NCBI RefSeq assembly: GCF_030646155.1 | Contig: NZ_JAUTDN010000025.1 | Span: 18,251 to 82,250 of the forward strand | Length of the DNA: 64,000 bases | DNA from: Conexibacter sp. CPCC 205762 | Lineage (GTDB): Bacteria; Actinomycetota; Thermoleophilia; Solirubrobacterales; Solirubrobacteraceae | Reading direction: 5' to 3' | Shown: positions 51,742 to 60,667 of the stretch, in pieces | Layout of the letters: each line of letters begins with the position of its first letter | Position numbering within the stretch: the stretch's first letter is position 1 | The notes under the pieces: generated by a model | Databases searched by the model: none | What the model saw: only the letters and a program-made list of their open reading frames with translations | What the model was told of the DNA's origin: nothing | Translations under genes and position numbers: made by a program

Positions 51742-51809
51742 GTTAACACATCGATAAGTCGATTTAGCAACTCCTTCACAAATGTTCGGCGCTTAACTCC
51801 TGCTACGGT
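51742..51809. promoter_or_regulatory. AT-richer divergent regulatory region, FtsH / secreted protein
   Basis: The 115-bp gap holds GTTAAC (51742-51747), the palindrome ATCGA-TAAG-TCGAT (51750-51763) and TACGGT (51804-51809), a -10 box 10 bases before the GTG at 51820. On the minus strand TTGCTA (51770-51765) and GTTAAC 17 bp on could serve ftsH. The palindrome sits between the two promoters and could be a shared operator. Confidence 0.5.
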
Positions 51810-51819
51810 TGCGCGCCTC

Positions 51820-54800
51820 GTGCCGCAGGGAGATCGTTCATTCGCGCGTGCAGTCACGCTCCTGGCCGCGTTGGCGGCGGCCGTCGTCCCGGCCGTCTCC
51901 GCGCGCGCCGACATGCTCCCCGTGCGGCCGGTGCTGGGCGCCCCGGCGAGCCACGTCGCGCTGATCGGCGCCGCGCCGGCCGCACCCGGCGGCGGCGAGA
52001 TCTGGGCCCAGGGCGACGTCGGCGCGGTGCCGGTCGCGCTCGCCGGCGGCGGCGCGGTCAGCGGCGAGCGCGTGCTGCTGCGCGCGGCGGCCGGCAGCGA
52101 GCGCTGGCAGGTCGTGCGCGTGGCCGGCGCCGACGGCAGAGCGCTCGGGCTGAGCTGGCGCGCGAGCGCCGTCAGCGCGGGCGGCGGGATCGTGCTGGCG
52201 GCCGGAGACGGCGACGCCGCGCGACTCATCACGCGCGACCCCGGCGGCGCCTTCACCATCGCGCCCGACCCCGCCGCCGACGCCGCAGCGCCCGCGCTCG
52301 CGCCTGACGAGCGGCTGTGGCCGACGACGGGGGCGCCGCTGCTCGCCGCCTTCGACGCCGACGGGCGGGCTGGCGCGTTCGTCGCGCCGGCGCCGCGCGA
52401 TCCCGCGACGGCGCCGGGCGAAGCGCCGGGCGTGCTGCGCTTCGACGGTCGCGTCTGGACGCGCGAGCCGCTCTGCGCGAGCGTCGTCAGAGCGACGTGC
52501 GAAGCGCCGTCCGCCGCGCTCACGACCACCGCGATCGCAAGCGCGGGTGACGGCAGCAGCTGGCTGCTCGCCCGCGACGCGGCCGGCAGACCGCAGCTGT
52601 TCCAGCGCACGGCCGCGCCTGTCGCCGACGGGCCGGCGGCGGGCGAGACGCGCTGGCTCCAGCGCCACCCGCAGACGCCGCTGCTCGCCGACTCCGACAC
52701 GACGACCCGCACCGCCGGCCCGCAGCTGACGGCGACGGCGGACGGCGTCTGGGTCGACCTGCGCGTCGCCGGCGACGGGCAGAGCGGCGACGCGACGGTG
52801 CTCGTCTCCGCCGCCGCGCCCGACGGCGCGCCGCTCGGCAGCTGGTGCGAGCCGCGGGCGCTGTGCGCGGGCGCTGCCGCGCTGGGCGCGGCGCTGCCGA
52901 CCAGCTATGGCAGCTTCGCCTGGCCGGGCGACGGCGAGCGGGCGGTCGGCAACCGTCTCGTCAGCGGCCTCGCGAACGGCGCGCTGCTCAGCTTCGACGG
53001 CCCCGGCGACGCCGTCCACACGGTCGCTGGCGGAGCCGGAGGCGGTGCCATCCAAGGCCCCGGCGGCGTCGCGCTGTCCGAAGCCGGCCAGCCGGTCCGC
53101 CCCGGCGGCGCCGCGTTCCTCTCGCCGCAGGAGGGCTGGCTCGGCGGCGCCGCCGACAGCACCGGCACGGCGCTGCTGCATGCGACGCCGGCGGCCGCGT
53201 CCGGCACGCCCGCCGGCGACGCCACCCCGCTCCCCCCCTGGCCGGTCCCGTTCCGCACGCCGCTGCTGGCGCTCGCGGCGCAGCCCGGTACGGCGCCGGC
53301 CGACGCGCAGGCGCAGGCGCTCGCGGTCGGCGCCGGCGGCGAGGTCGCGCGCTATCTGCCCGGCCGCGGCTGGAGCGGCGAGTACCTCTTCGACGGCAAC
53401 GGCAGACGGCTGACGCCGACGCTGCGCGGTGTCGCCTGGCCCGAGTCCGGCCGCGCCTACGCGGTCGGCGACAACGGCGCGATGTGGCTGTGGAACGGCG
53501 ACGCGAACCAGTGGCAGCCCGATCCGGCGGCGCCGATCGGCTTCAAGGGCAACCTCACCGCCGTCGCCTTCTCCCCCACCGACCCGACGCGCGGCTACGC
53601 CGTCGGCAAGCAGGGGATCGTGCTCGCCTACGGCAAGTCGTGGACGCGGGAGGCGCTGCCCGACGGGCTCGCGCAGGCGTTCTTCACCTCGGTCGCGTTC
53701 GCCGGCGAGCAGGCGATCGCGACCTACCGGATGCTCGACCCGGCCGACCCGTTCCACGAGCTGGGCGGCGTGCTCGTCGACGACGGCTCCGGCTGGCGGC
53801 GCGACGGGAGCGCGCAGGCCGTGCTCGACGCGCTGCCGAAGCCGGCGACGATCCTGTCGAAGGCCGCCGGCCTGCCCGACGGCGGCGCCGTCGTCGCCGG
53901 CCCCGGGATCGTGCTCGAGCGCGACGGCGCCGGCGGCGGCTGGCGGACGACCGCCGCCCCGCTGCCGGAGGCGCGCAACGTCGCCGCGCTCGCCGCGATC
54001 CGCGACGGCGACGGCGAGCACGTGCGCGCGCTCGTCGCGATCGACCCCGACCGCGGGATCGACGGCGACCCGCTGTGGCAGGCGATCGACAACCCGCAGG
54101 CGCCGACGCTCGGCGAATACGGGATCCTGCTCGGCGCCGACCCGCTGCCGCAGCGCGGCTACCTGCTGCGGGAGACCGGCGACGGCTGGCAGGACCTCCA
54201 GCACGACGCCTTCCCGGCCGCGGCGAGCGGCGACCTGCCCGGCTGGCCCGACCCGGTGCTGGCGCTGCTGGTCGACCCCGGCGGCGCGAGCGGCTGGGCG
54301 GTCGGCGGGCAGACCGGCACCGATCTGACGTTGTTCGGCAACCCCGGCGCGCAGGCCGCCGGGCAGACCGCGAGCGCCGTCCGCATCGGCGCCGGCCCGG
54401 AGCCGCCGCAGGCGACCGCGGCACCGGTCTCGCTCGGCGCCGGCGAGGCCGCCTTCGCGATCGGCGGCGGCGCCCAGTGCGCGGCCGCCTGCGCCGACCT
54501 CGCCCAGCAGCGGCTCGGCCCCGACGCCTGGCTGACGGCCGCGATCGGCGCCGCGGCGGCGATCGACGGGCTCCATGCCTTCCTCTACACCGGCCCCGGT
54601 GTCGCGCCGACGCCGCTGACCGGCGCCGCCCGCACCCGCGAGCTGGCCCACCACGCCGCGCTGCTGCAGCAGCGCTCGCTGCCGGTCTACACGACGGCGA
54701 CGAGCAGCGAGCTGCCGGAGGCGGCGAGCGGCGCGCTCGGCGCCGCGCTGCCGGCCGGCACGGTCCCCGCCGGCACGCCCGCGCCGCCGGCCGGCACGGC

Positions 54801-56343
54801 CGCCTACGCGCTCGACTCGCCCGGCGCCGGCGGGACGGTGCGGCTGATCGTGCTCGACTACGCCGCCGCGACGCTCGGCCCGGCCGGGGCTCCGCCGTGC
54901 GCAGCGGCCAGCGCCGCGCCGGCCGACCAGCGCCAGTGGCTGTGCGCGCAGCTCGACGCCGCCCGCGCCGCCGGGCTGCCGGCGATCGTGCTCGGCAATC
55001 GCGGCCTCAGCGGCGGCCAGACCGGCAACGACGCCGCCGACGGCGCGGTCGTCGCCGCGCTGCTCGTGCGTCACGGCGCCTCCGCGTACCTCTTCAACGC
55101 GCCGAGCAGCAACGTCGAGCTGAGACTGACCGCCGACGGCGTCTCGATCCCCGCCTACGGCACCGCGACGCTCGGCTACACCGCCCGCGCGACGACGACC
55201 GACTACCTCGGCCAGAGCGGCTTCCTGCTGCTGACCGTCAGAGCCGGCGCGCGCGACGCCGCGAGCAACCGCGCGGCGGTCAGCGCGGCGGTCGTGCCGA
55301 ACGCCGCGGAGCTGGGGCTCGACGCGACCGACGGCACGTTGCTGCGCCGCAGCCAGGTGGCGCTGTTCGAAGGGCTTGCGCGGCGCCCGCGCGGCGGCGG
55401 CTTCCAGCGCCGCAACGCCAACGGCGACGCGGTCGACAACGTGCCGCAGCCGTACACGCCGATCCCGCAGACCTGCGCCGGCTCCAACTGCGTCAAGCAG
55501 GTCGCGCTCGCCTATCGCTTCAGCTCCTCCGACCCGAAGGTCGGTGACTTCGTCGCGGCCGACCCGGCCTCCGGCGATCCACGCGCCGTCAAGCTCGACG
55601 CCACGGGCCACCCCACGCCGGACGCCCGCTCCGGCCTCTTCTGCGCCTTCAACCCGGGCACGACGACGATCACGCTCAGCGCCGGCGGCCGCTCCTCCAC
55701 GCAGCAGGTGACCGTCCAGGAGGGCAGCGTCCAACAGCCGTGCGGGACGGTCCTGACCGCGCGCGGCACGGCGCCGGGCACCGCTCCGGAGGTGACGGTG
55801 CCGCCGGCCGCTCCCGCCCCGGCGCCCGGCATCTCGCAGGCGCCGACGAGATTCTCGCCCCCCGGCCCCGGCCCGGCGCCGGCCGCGGTGCCCGCGCCGA
55901 CACCGGTCACACCGCCCGCGCCCGTGCCGACGCCGGCGACCGTCCTGCCGGCGCCCCCGCCCGTTCTCCCGCTGCCGGCCCCGCCCGCACCCGCGCCACC
56001 GGCCCCGACGCCGCTGCGCGCGATCACGCCGCCGCCGTCGCCCTCGCCGGCCCGGCCGACGCCGCCGTCGGGCTCGGCGCAGGTGCCCTCGCAGGTGTCG
56101 CAGCCAGTCGGCGCGCCGGAGCAGACGCGCGAGGAGGAGGCGGCCGTCGAGGTCGTCCACCACATGGCCGTGCACCGCCCGGGGCAGCGCACGCTGCCGC
56201 CGTGGTCGCCGTTCGCGCTCGCGCTGCTGGCGGCGATCGGCGGCTCCGGCGCGCTGCTGACCGCGCGGCGCGCAGGCGGCGGCGCGCGGGCCCGCAGACC
56301 GCCGCCGGCATGGGCGCGCGCCGACGACGAGCGCCGTCACTGA
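51820..56343 (+). CDS. Very large secreted, C-terminally anchored propeller-like protein
   Basis: A 1507-residue exported protein. The GTG at 51820 gives a clean signal peptide (residues 1-30, AVVPAVSARA). Propeller-like repeats of the Ycf48/sialidase kind cover roughly 50-800 (GRAYAVGDNGAMWLWNGD, RGYAVGKQGIVLAYG). Residues about 955-1140 resemble a calcineurin-like phosphoesterase core (RLIVLDYAAATLG, QRQWLCAQLDAARAAGLPAIVLGNR) without its metal-binding His motifs. A Pro/Ala-rich wall-spanning stretch (about 1330-1430) precedes a membrane segment (1465-1482) and an Arg-rich tail, so it is surface-anchored. Function unknown. Confidence 0.8.
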   Translation: MPQGDRSFARAVTLLAALAAAVVPAVSARADMLPVRPVLGAPASHVALIGAAPAAPGGGEIWAQGDVGAVPVALAGGGAVSGERVLLRAAAGSERWQVVRVAGADGRALGLSWRASAVSAGGGIVLAAGDGDAARLITRDPGGAFTIAPDPAADAAAPALAPDERLWPTTGAPLLAAFDADGRAGAFVAPAPRDPATAPGEAPGVLRFDGRVWTREPLCASVVRATCEAPSAALTTTAIASAGDGSSWLLARDAAGRPQLFQRTAAPVADGPAAGETRWLQRHPQTPLLADSDTTTRTAGPQLTATADGVWVDLRVAGDGQSGDATVLVSAAAPDGAPLGSWCEPRALCAGAAALGAALPTSYGSFAWPGDGERAVGNRLVSGLANGALLSFDGPGDAVHTVAGGAGGGAIQGPGGVALSEAGQPVRPGGAAFLSPQEGWLGGAADSTGTALLHATPAAASGTPAGDATPLPPWPVPFRTPLLALAAQPGTAPADAQAQALAVGAGGEVARYLPGRGWSGEYLFDGNGRRLTPTLRGVAWPESGRAYAVGDNGAMWLWNGDANQWQPDPAAPIGFKGNLTAVAFSPTDPTRGYAVGKQGIVLAYGKSWTREALPDGLAQAFFTSVAFAGEQAIATYRMLDPADPFHELGGVLVDDGSGWRRDGSAQAVLDALPKPATILSKAAGLPDGGAVVAGPGIVLERDGAGGGWRTTAAPLPEARNVAALAAIRDGDGEHVRALVAIDPDRGIDGDPLWQAIDNPQAPTLGEYGILLGADPLPQRGYLLRETGDGWQDLQHDAFPAAASGDLPGWPDPVLALLVDPGGASGWAVGGQTGTDLTLFGNPGAQAAGQTASAVRIGAGPEPPQATAAPVSLGAGEAAFAIGGGAQCAAACADLAQQRLGPDAWLTAAIGAAAAIDGLHAFLYTGPGVAPTPLTGAARTRELAHHAALLQQRSLPVYTTATSSELPEAASGALGAALPAGTVPAGTPAPPAGTAAYALDSPGAGGTVRLIVLDYAAATLGPAGAPPCAAASAAPADQRQWLCAQLDAARAAGLPAIVLGNRGLSGGQTGNDAADGAVVAALLVRHGASAYLFNAPSSNVELRLTADGVSIPAYGTATLGYTARATTTDYLGQSGFLLLTVRAGARDAASNRAAVSAAVVPNAAELGLDATDGTLLRRSQVALFEGLARRPRGGGFQRRNANGDAVDNVPQPYTPIPQTCAGSNCVKQVALAYRFSSSDPKVGDFVAADPASGDPRAVKLDATGHPTPDARSGLFCAFNPGTTTITLSAGGRSSTQQVTVQEGSVQQPCGTVLTARGTAPGTAPEVTVPPAAPAPAPGISQAPTRFSPPGPGPAPAAVPAPTPVTPPAPVPTPATVLPAPPPVLPLPAPPAPAPPAPTPLRAITPPPSPSPARPTPPSGSAQVPSQVSQPVGAPEQTREEEAAVEVVHHMAVHRPGQRTLPPWSPFALALLAAIGGSGALLTARRAGGGARARRPPPAWARADDERRH

Positions 56344-56350
56344 CTCCCGG

Positions 56351-56400
56351 TGTAACGCTGCGGTGAAAGTCTGGCTGGCGGATCGGCGCTCGGCTACGGT
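56351..56400 (+). promoter_or_regulatory. Pho-box-like element and promoter of the PKD protein
   Basis: TGTAACG-N4-GGTGAAAGT at 56351-56370, then TACGGT (56395-56400), 9 bases before the ATG at 56410. An almost identical element occurs before the PstS-like gene at 59013-59032 at the same distance (33 versus 34 bp) from its TACGGT. Confidence 0.6.
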
Positions 56401-56409
56401 CGCCGGCCC

Positions 56410-58914
56410 ATGCCCGACTCTCTTCGCACATCTCTGCCGATCGCCGCGGTCGCCGCGACGCTCGCGCTGACGGCGGCACCAGCCCATGCGGTCGACCGCT
56501 ACGGCGTCGCGCACCGCGTCGGCGGCTTCGACACCGCCGCCTACCACTCAGGCGCCTACGACGGCACGCTGACCGACGGCGCGTTCGTCGACCCGACCGG
56601 CTTCGCGGTCGACACCGCCGACACGACGCCCGGCGGCGACGGCACCGCCGTCTACGTCGTCGACCGCGTCAGCGGCTCCGGCGACACGACGACGCACTGG
56701 CGGCTGCAGAAGCTCGACGGCAGCGGCAGAGCGCTCGCGCAGACGCGCTTCACGCTCCCCAACCCCGACGGCAGCGGGACCGCGGCGATCGGCTCGCTCG
56801 CGGTCGACGGGGCGGCCGGCCGTGTCTACGCGCTCGTCGCCGGCGCCGGCCTCGACGGCGGCGGCAACCCGGTCAAGTACGCCAGCGAGGTGATCGCCTT
56901 CGCGACGACGCCGGCCGCCGGCAAGCTGGTCGCACCCGCCGGCCTCCCGGCCGACGCGGTCACGACGCCCGACAGCGGCTACGACGCGCCCGGCCTGCTG
57001 ACCGACGCGGCGACGCTGGCGCCGGGCGACACACCGCTGATCTACAAGCCGGTCGGCATCGCAATCGCCGGCAGCGGCGCCGCGACGCAGGTCGCGGTCG
57101 CCGGCGCCGGCGGGCTCAGCCGCTTCAGCAGCAGCCGCGTCGTCGCACTCGCGACGACGACCGGCGCGGTCGGCACGACGTGGGAGCCGTCCGCGCTCGA
57201 CGGCGCGACGAACGCGCCCGCGGACGAGTCGCTGCTCGCCGTCAGCGGGATCTCCGGCGATGCCGACGGCAGCGTCGTGCTGCAGCTCAGAGCGAGCACC
57301 CGCAGCGGCCCCCGCACCGGCGCGGACGTCGTCCGGCTCGACGGCGACCTGGCCAACCCGACGGTCCTCGCCAGCCCGCCGCTCGTCGACGGCGTCTTCG
57401 CGGGCACTCCGGTGCTGCCGATCGACGGGTCGGCCGGCAACGCCGAGGTCGTGACGCTCTCCAACGGCCTGGTCGCGGCGGTCTACCGCGAGTCGACCTC
57501 CAGCTACTGGGCCGGCAAGGTCGACGGCGTGCGGCTGATCGCCCCGGCGGCCGGCGGGCTGCTGGCGACGCCGGGCTCGCCGCCGACGACGATCTTCGAC
57601 ACGCTCGGCGACGTCGCGGCCGGCGGCCCCTGCCACATCTCGGTCCTCGGCGGCGACAACCGGGTGCTGCTGGCGGCCGGCGCGGGCGGGTCCGTCTGGA
57701 CGCTCGCCACGGGCCCCGACAGCGTCTCCTCGGGCGTGACCGACGGACGCCAGCTGATCGAGTTCGCGCCCGGTGCGGCGCAGACCTGCGTCGGCGCGAG
57801 CGGCACCTTCGCGGTCGGCAGCACCGCCGCCGGGGCGCCGGCGCCGAAGCCGGCGAGCGTCGCCGACCCGCTGACGGTGGCGGCCGGCACGACGGTCGCG
57901 TTCGACGCCGGCACGGTCGGCTACCCGGCCGGCGGCCACGGCACCGCGAACGTCTACGCCTACGCCTGGAACCTGACCGGTGCGACGAGAGGCGGCCCCG
58001 GCGACGACGGCTTCGGCGAGGTCGCCGCCGCGAACGACTGGGTCAACCCGCCGGCGAGAACGACCCGCACCTACACCGAGCCCGGCAGCTACGACGTCGC
58101 GCTGCGGGTGACCGGCGACCTCGGCAGCTACGTCGCCAGAGGGCGGATCGTCGTGCAGAGCACGGCGAGACCGACGGCGGCGCTCGCGCAGCCGGCCGCG
58201 ATCGCCGCGGGCGAGACGGTCGCGCTCGACGCGAGCGGCTCGAGCGCGGCCTTCGGCCGCCAGCTCGCCAACTACCACTGGACCTACGGCGACGGCAGCG
58301 CCGCCGACGACACGGCCACGGCGAGAGCGAGCCACCGCTACACGACCGCCGGCACCTACACCGTGACGCTGAGAGTGCGCGACGACGGCGGCCAGACGAG
58401 CGACGCCGTCACGCGTCAGGTGACGGTCGCGGCGGCGAGAGCGCCCGACGGCGGCGGCAACAGAGCCCCGGACGGCGGCGGCGGGACGCCGCCGACGCCG
58501 AACACGCCGGCCCCGCCCGCGCCGAGAGCGCAGCCGCAGGCGCCGCGCGTGACCGTCAAGACGCTGGGCGGCAGAGGCGCGCTGAGACTGCGGCTGTCGC
58601 TGCCGGCCGGCAGCCCCGCGGTCACCGGCACGGTCAAGCTCAGCTTCAGAACGACCGTCACCGTCGGCAGAGGCAGAAGAGCGAGAAGAAGAACGCAGAC
58701 GATCGCGGTCGGCGCGGGCGCGTACTCGCTGAGCGCCGGCAGCAGCGCGACCGTGACGCTCTCGCTCAACAAGACCGGGGCGGCGTGGCTGAAGAGACGC
58801 CGTTCGCTGAAGCTGACGGTCGTCGTGGCGGCACGGGGAAGCGATGGGGGAACGAGCAGCAGGACCGTCACCGCCACGGTCACGCAGGCAGCCAGAAGAG
58901 GAGGTCGCCGCTGA
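56410..58914 (+). CDS. Secreted PKD-domain protein
   Basis: An 834-residue exported protein; signal peptide 1-27 (ALTAAPAHA). Residues about 30-490 are a strand-rich, probably propeller-like body (GFAVDTADTTPGGDGTAVYV, YVVDRVSGSG). Residues about 580-680 form a PKD domain (LDASGSSAAFGRQLANYHWT, YGDGSAADD, TTAGTYTVTLRVRDDGGQTS), an adhesion or binding module. The Arg-rich C-terminal strand domain (VTVGRGRRARRRTQTIAVG) has almost only AGA codons. The start is fixed by the -10 box at 56395. It probably works at the cell surface; the ligand is unknown. A Pho-box-like element suggests induction on phosphate starvation. Confidence 0.83.
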   Translation: MPDSLRTSLPIAAVAATLALTAAPAHAVDRYGVAHRVGGFDTAAYHSGAYDGTLTDGAFVDPTGFAVDTADTTPGGDGTAVYVVDRVSGSGDTTTHWRLQKLDGSGRALAQTRFTLPNPDGSGTAAIGSLAVDGAAGRVYALVAGAGLDGGGNPVKYASEVIAFATTPAAGKLVAPAGLPADAVTTPDSGYDAPGLLTDAATLAPGDTPLIYKPVGIAIAGSGAATQVAVAGAGGLSRFSSSRVVALATTTGAVGTTWEPSALDGATNAPADESLLAVSGISGDADGSVVLQLRASTRSGPRTGADVVRLDGDLANPTVLASPPLVDGVFAGTPVLPIDGSAGNAEVVTLSNGLVAAVYRESTSSYWAGKVDGVRLIAPAAGGLLATPGSPPTTIFDTLGDVAAGGPCHISVLGGDNRVLLAAGAGGSVWTLATGPDSVSSGVTDGRQLIEFAPGAAQTCVGASGTFAVGSTAAGAPAPKPASVADPLTVAAGTTVAFDAGTVGYPAGGHGTANVYAYAWNLTGATRGGPGDDGFGEVAAANDWVNPPARTTRTYTEPGSYDVALRVTGDLGSYVARGRIVVQSTARPTAALAQPAAIAAGETVALDASGSSAAFGRQLANYHWTYGDGSAADDTATARASHRYTTAGTYTVTLRVRDDGGQTSDAVTRQVTVAAARAPDGGGNRAPDGGGGTPPTPNTPAPPAPRAQPQAPRVTVKTLGGRGALRLRLSLPAGSPAVTGTVKLSFRTTVTVGRGRRARRRTQTIAVGAGAYSLSAGSSATVTLSLNKTGAAWLKRRRSLKLTVVVAARGSDGGTSSRTVTATVTQAARRGGRR

Positions 58915-58949
58915 ACCGACGACACGTGCAGGAGACGACCTGGGGACAG

Positions 58950-58983
58950 GACGGGGCCGGAGCGGAGACGCTTCGGCCCCGTC
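58950..58983 (+). terminator. Stem-loop terminator after the PKD gene
   Basis: GACGGGGCCGGAGCG and CGCTTCGGCCCCGTC pair over 15 bp with one G-U and a GAGA (GNRA-type) tetraloop, 36 bases after the stop codon. It is followed by GTCGTTGTG, only moderately U-rich. Confidence 0.75.
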
Positions 58984-59012
58984 GTCGTTGTGGGCCGGCC
59001 GAGCGCGGGCGC

Positions 59013-59063
59013 TGTAACGGACAGGTGAAAGTGTTGCGAGCCCCTCGTCAGGTTAATTACGGT
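59013..59063 (+). promoter_or_regulatory. Pho-box-like element and promoter of the PstS-like gene
   Basis: TGTAACG-N4-GGTGAAAGT (59013-59032) is identical to the element at 56351 except for the four spacer bases; TTACGGT follows at 59057-59063. An 11-bp period between TGTAACG and GGTGAAA matches the direct-repeat layout of PhoB/PhoP boxes. Confidence 0.6.
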
Positions 59064-59111
59064 GGAATCGTCAATAAACGATCTTCCCGATCGGGAAAAG
59101 GGGATATACGA

Positions 59112-60611
59112 ATGTTGCATTCGCGCACAGCGCGTCGCGCACTCGCGCTCGCAACCGGGCTCGCGGCCGCAGGAGCGATCAGCGGTGCAGTGACCTCCGA
59201 GGCGTTCGCCACGACCGACGTCCTCGGCAGCGGCGCCGCGGTCCAGAGAGTGCTGCACACCAGCATCTGGATCCCGGGCTGGAGAGGCGGTGGCAGAAGC
59301 TACACCTCGACGTACACCGGCACGAACTCGGGCGCCGGCTTCGCCGAGTTCGGCAACGACACCGGCAGACTCGACATCTCCAAGGACCCGTTCGCCGCCG
59401 CGCTATCGCCGGCTCAGTACGACGGCTTCACCACCGTCGACAGCGGACCGACAGGTCCCGCGCCGGGCGGGACGTTCACGCCGCAGCTGGGCACCGGCAC
59501 GCAGCTCGAGAACGCCGCCTACGCCGCCGGCGGCTCGGCCCTCTCGACCGCCCGCGAGGTGACGGTCCCGGTCGCGCAGACGCCGCTCGCGATCCTGCTC
59601 TCGATACCGGGCTCGGTCAGAGTCACCTCCGGCGGCGTCAGACTGACGAGCGCGCAGTTCGGGCAGCTGTTCGCCGGCACCGTCCCGGCCAACAACGGCT
59701 GGAACGCCAACACGTGGGAGGCGCTCTTCTCGCTGACCAGAACCGCGATCACGACGAGCAACACGAGACCGGCCGGCGCGGCGATCACCGGCGTCCAGGT
59801 CCGCACCGACGGCGCCGGCGCCACGCTCAACCTCAAGCAGTACCTGAAGGCGGCCGACACGACCAACTGGAACATAGCCGGCGCCGACAACGGCAACTCC
59901 TCGGCCTCGACCGACTTCCCGGCCGGGACGGTCAAGCTCGGCCCGAACTCGGGTGACACGACCGAGGCTCAGGCCGTCGCTGACAGACCGGGCTCGGTCG
60001 GCTACGCGACGCTCGCCTCGGCGACCGCCGTCACCGGCGGCGCCTTCGCCGCCACGGTCAGAACCTCCACCGCGGGCGGCACCACCCACCAGGTCGTCTG
60101 GGCGACCCTGCAGGACAACACCGGCGCCGCTGCCGGCTCGGAGACCTACGCGACGCCGGACGACAGCGGCTTCGCCAACCTCTACACCGGCGCCAACGCC
60201 AACATAGGCAACGGCCTCGGCGGCGTCGGCAACTGGGTCGTGCCGACCACGACCGCCGGCGGAAGCACGTTCGACCCGACCGGCACCTGGACCGCCAGCA
60301 GCACGAACTACACCCACGCCTGGGACCCGAACCTCTACGGCAACTCGGGCAGAACGGCGCACTACTACCCGCTCTCGATCGCGCTGTTCGTGCTGTCGTG
60401 GAAGAACGGCGCCTGGAACACGAACAACCTCAGACCGCAGGGGACGAACGCGGAGGCGGCGACGAAGTCGTACCTCCAGTACGCCGTCGGCACGACGGGA
60501 CAGGCCGCGCTGTTCTCGTCCTCCGGGACGTACTACGCGCCGCTGCCGACCGGCGGCACCGGCCTGCGCGACATCCGCGCCGACGCGGCGCTCGCGGCGG
60601 CGGCGCTCTAG
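59112..60611 (+). CDS. PstS-like phosphate-binding protein
   Basis: A 499-residue exported protein with a signal peptide (residues 1-35, ending SEAFA). The order of motifs is that of PstS: GSGAAVQRVLHTSIW, a binding-site loop TYTGTNSGAGFAEFG, PVAQTPLAILLSIPGSVRV, LTSAQFGQLFAGTVPANNGWN, and VQVRTDGAGATLNLKQYL (the RxDGSGT-like phosphate loop). It lacks a lipobox and is longer than E. coli PstS (about 320 mature residues). No pstCAB genes are in the window. By hand count 12 of 19 Arg codons are AGA. The start has a weak upstream GGGAAAAGGGG purine run. Confidence 0.78.
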   Translation: MLHSRTARRALALATGLAAAGAISGAVTSEAFATTDVLGSGAAVQRVLHTSIWIPGWRGGGRSYTSTYTGTNSGAGFAEFGNDTGRLDISKDPFAAALSPAQYDGFTTVDSGPTGPAPGGTFTPQLGTGTQLENAAYAAGGSALSTAREVTVPVAQTPLAILLSIPGSVRVTSGGVRLTSAQFGQLFAGTVPANNGWNANTWEALFSLTRTAITTSNTRPAGAAITGVQVRTDGAGATLNLKQYLKAADTTNWNIAGADNGNSSASTDFPAGTVKLGPNSGDTTEAQAVADRPGSVGYATLASATAVTGGAFAATVRTSTAGGTTHQVVWATLQDNTGAAAGSETYATPDDSGFANLYTGANANIGNGLGGVGNWVVPTTTAGGSTFDPTGTWTASSTNYTHAWDPNLYGNSGRTAHYYPLSIALFVLSWKNGAWNTNNLRPQGTNAEAATKSYLQYAVGTTGQAALFSSSGTYYAPLPTGGTGLRDIRADAALAAAAL

Positions 60612-60639
60612 CCGCGACGCACCGAAGCCAGCTTCGACC

Positions 60640-60665
60640 AGGGCCGGCTCCGCGGAGCCGGCCCT
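60640..60665. terminator. Bidirectional terminator hairpin
   Basis: AGGGCCGGCTCC and GGAGCCGGCCCT are perfectly complementary with two bases between them, in the 56-bp gap between convergent stop codons at 60611 and 60668. Confidence 0.75.
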
Positions 60666-60667
60666 CG

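Noticed and set aside
51771..51793. A third Pho-box-like element before the gene at 51820
   Set aside because: TTCAC and GTTC are present, but spacing and orientation differ from the two matching elements at 56351 and 59013, and too few bases agree.
51838..56547. 1569-codon open frame on the minus strand, and similar very long antisense frames such as 37225-39993 (+), 29032-32046 (-) and 32778-36272 (-)
   Set aside because: They lie opposite genes with clear domains, have extreme Arg/Gly/Ala or Arg-rich composition and no recognisable motifs, and are expected in DNA of this GC content where stop codons are rare.
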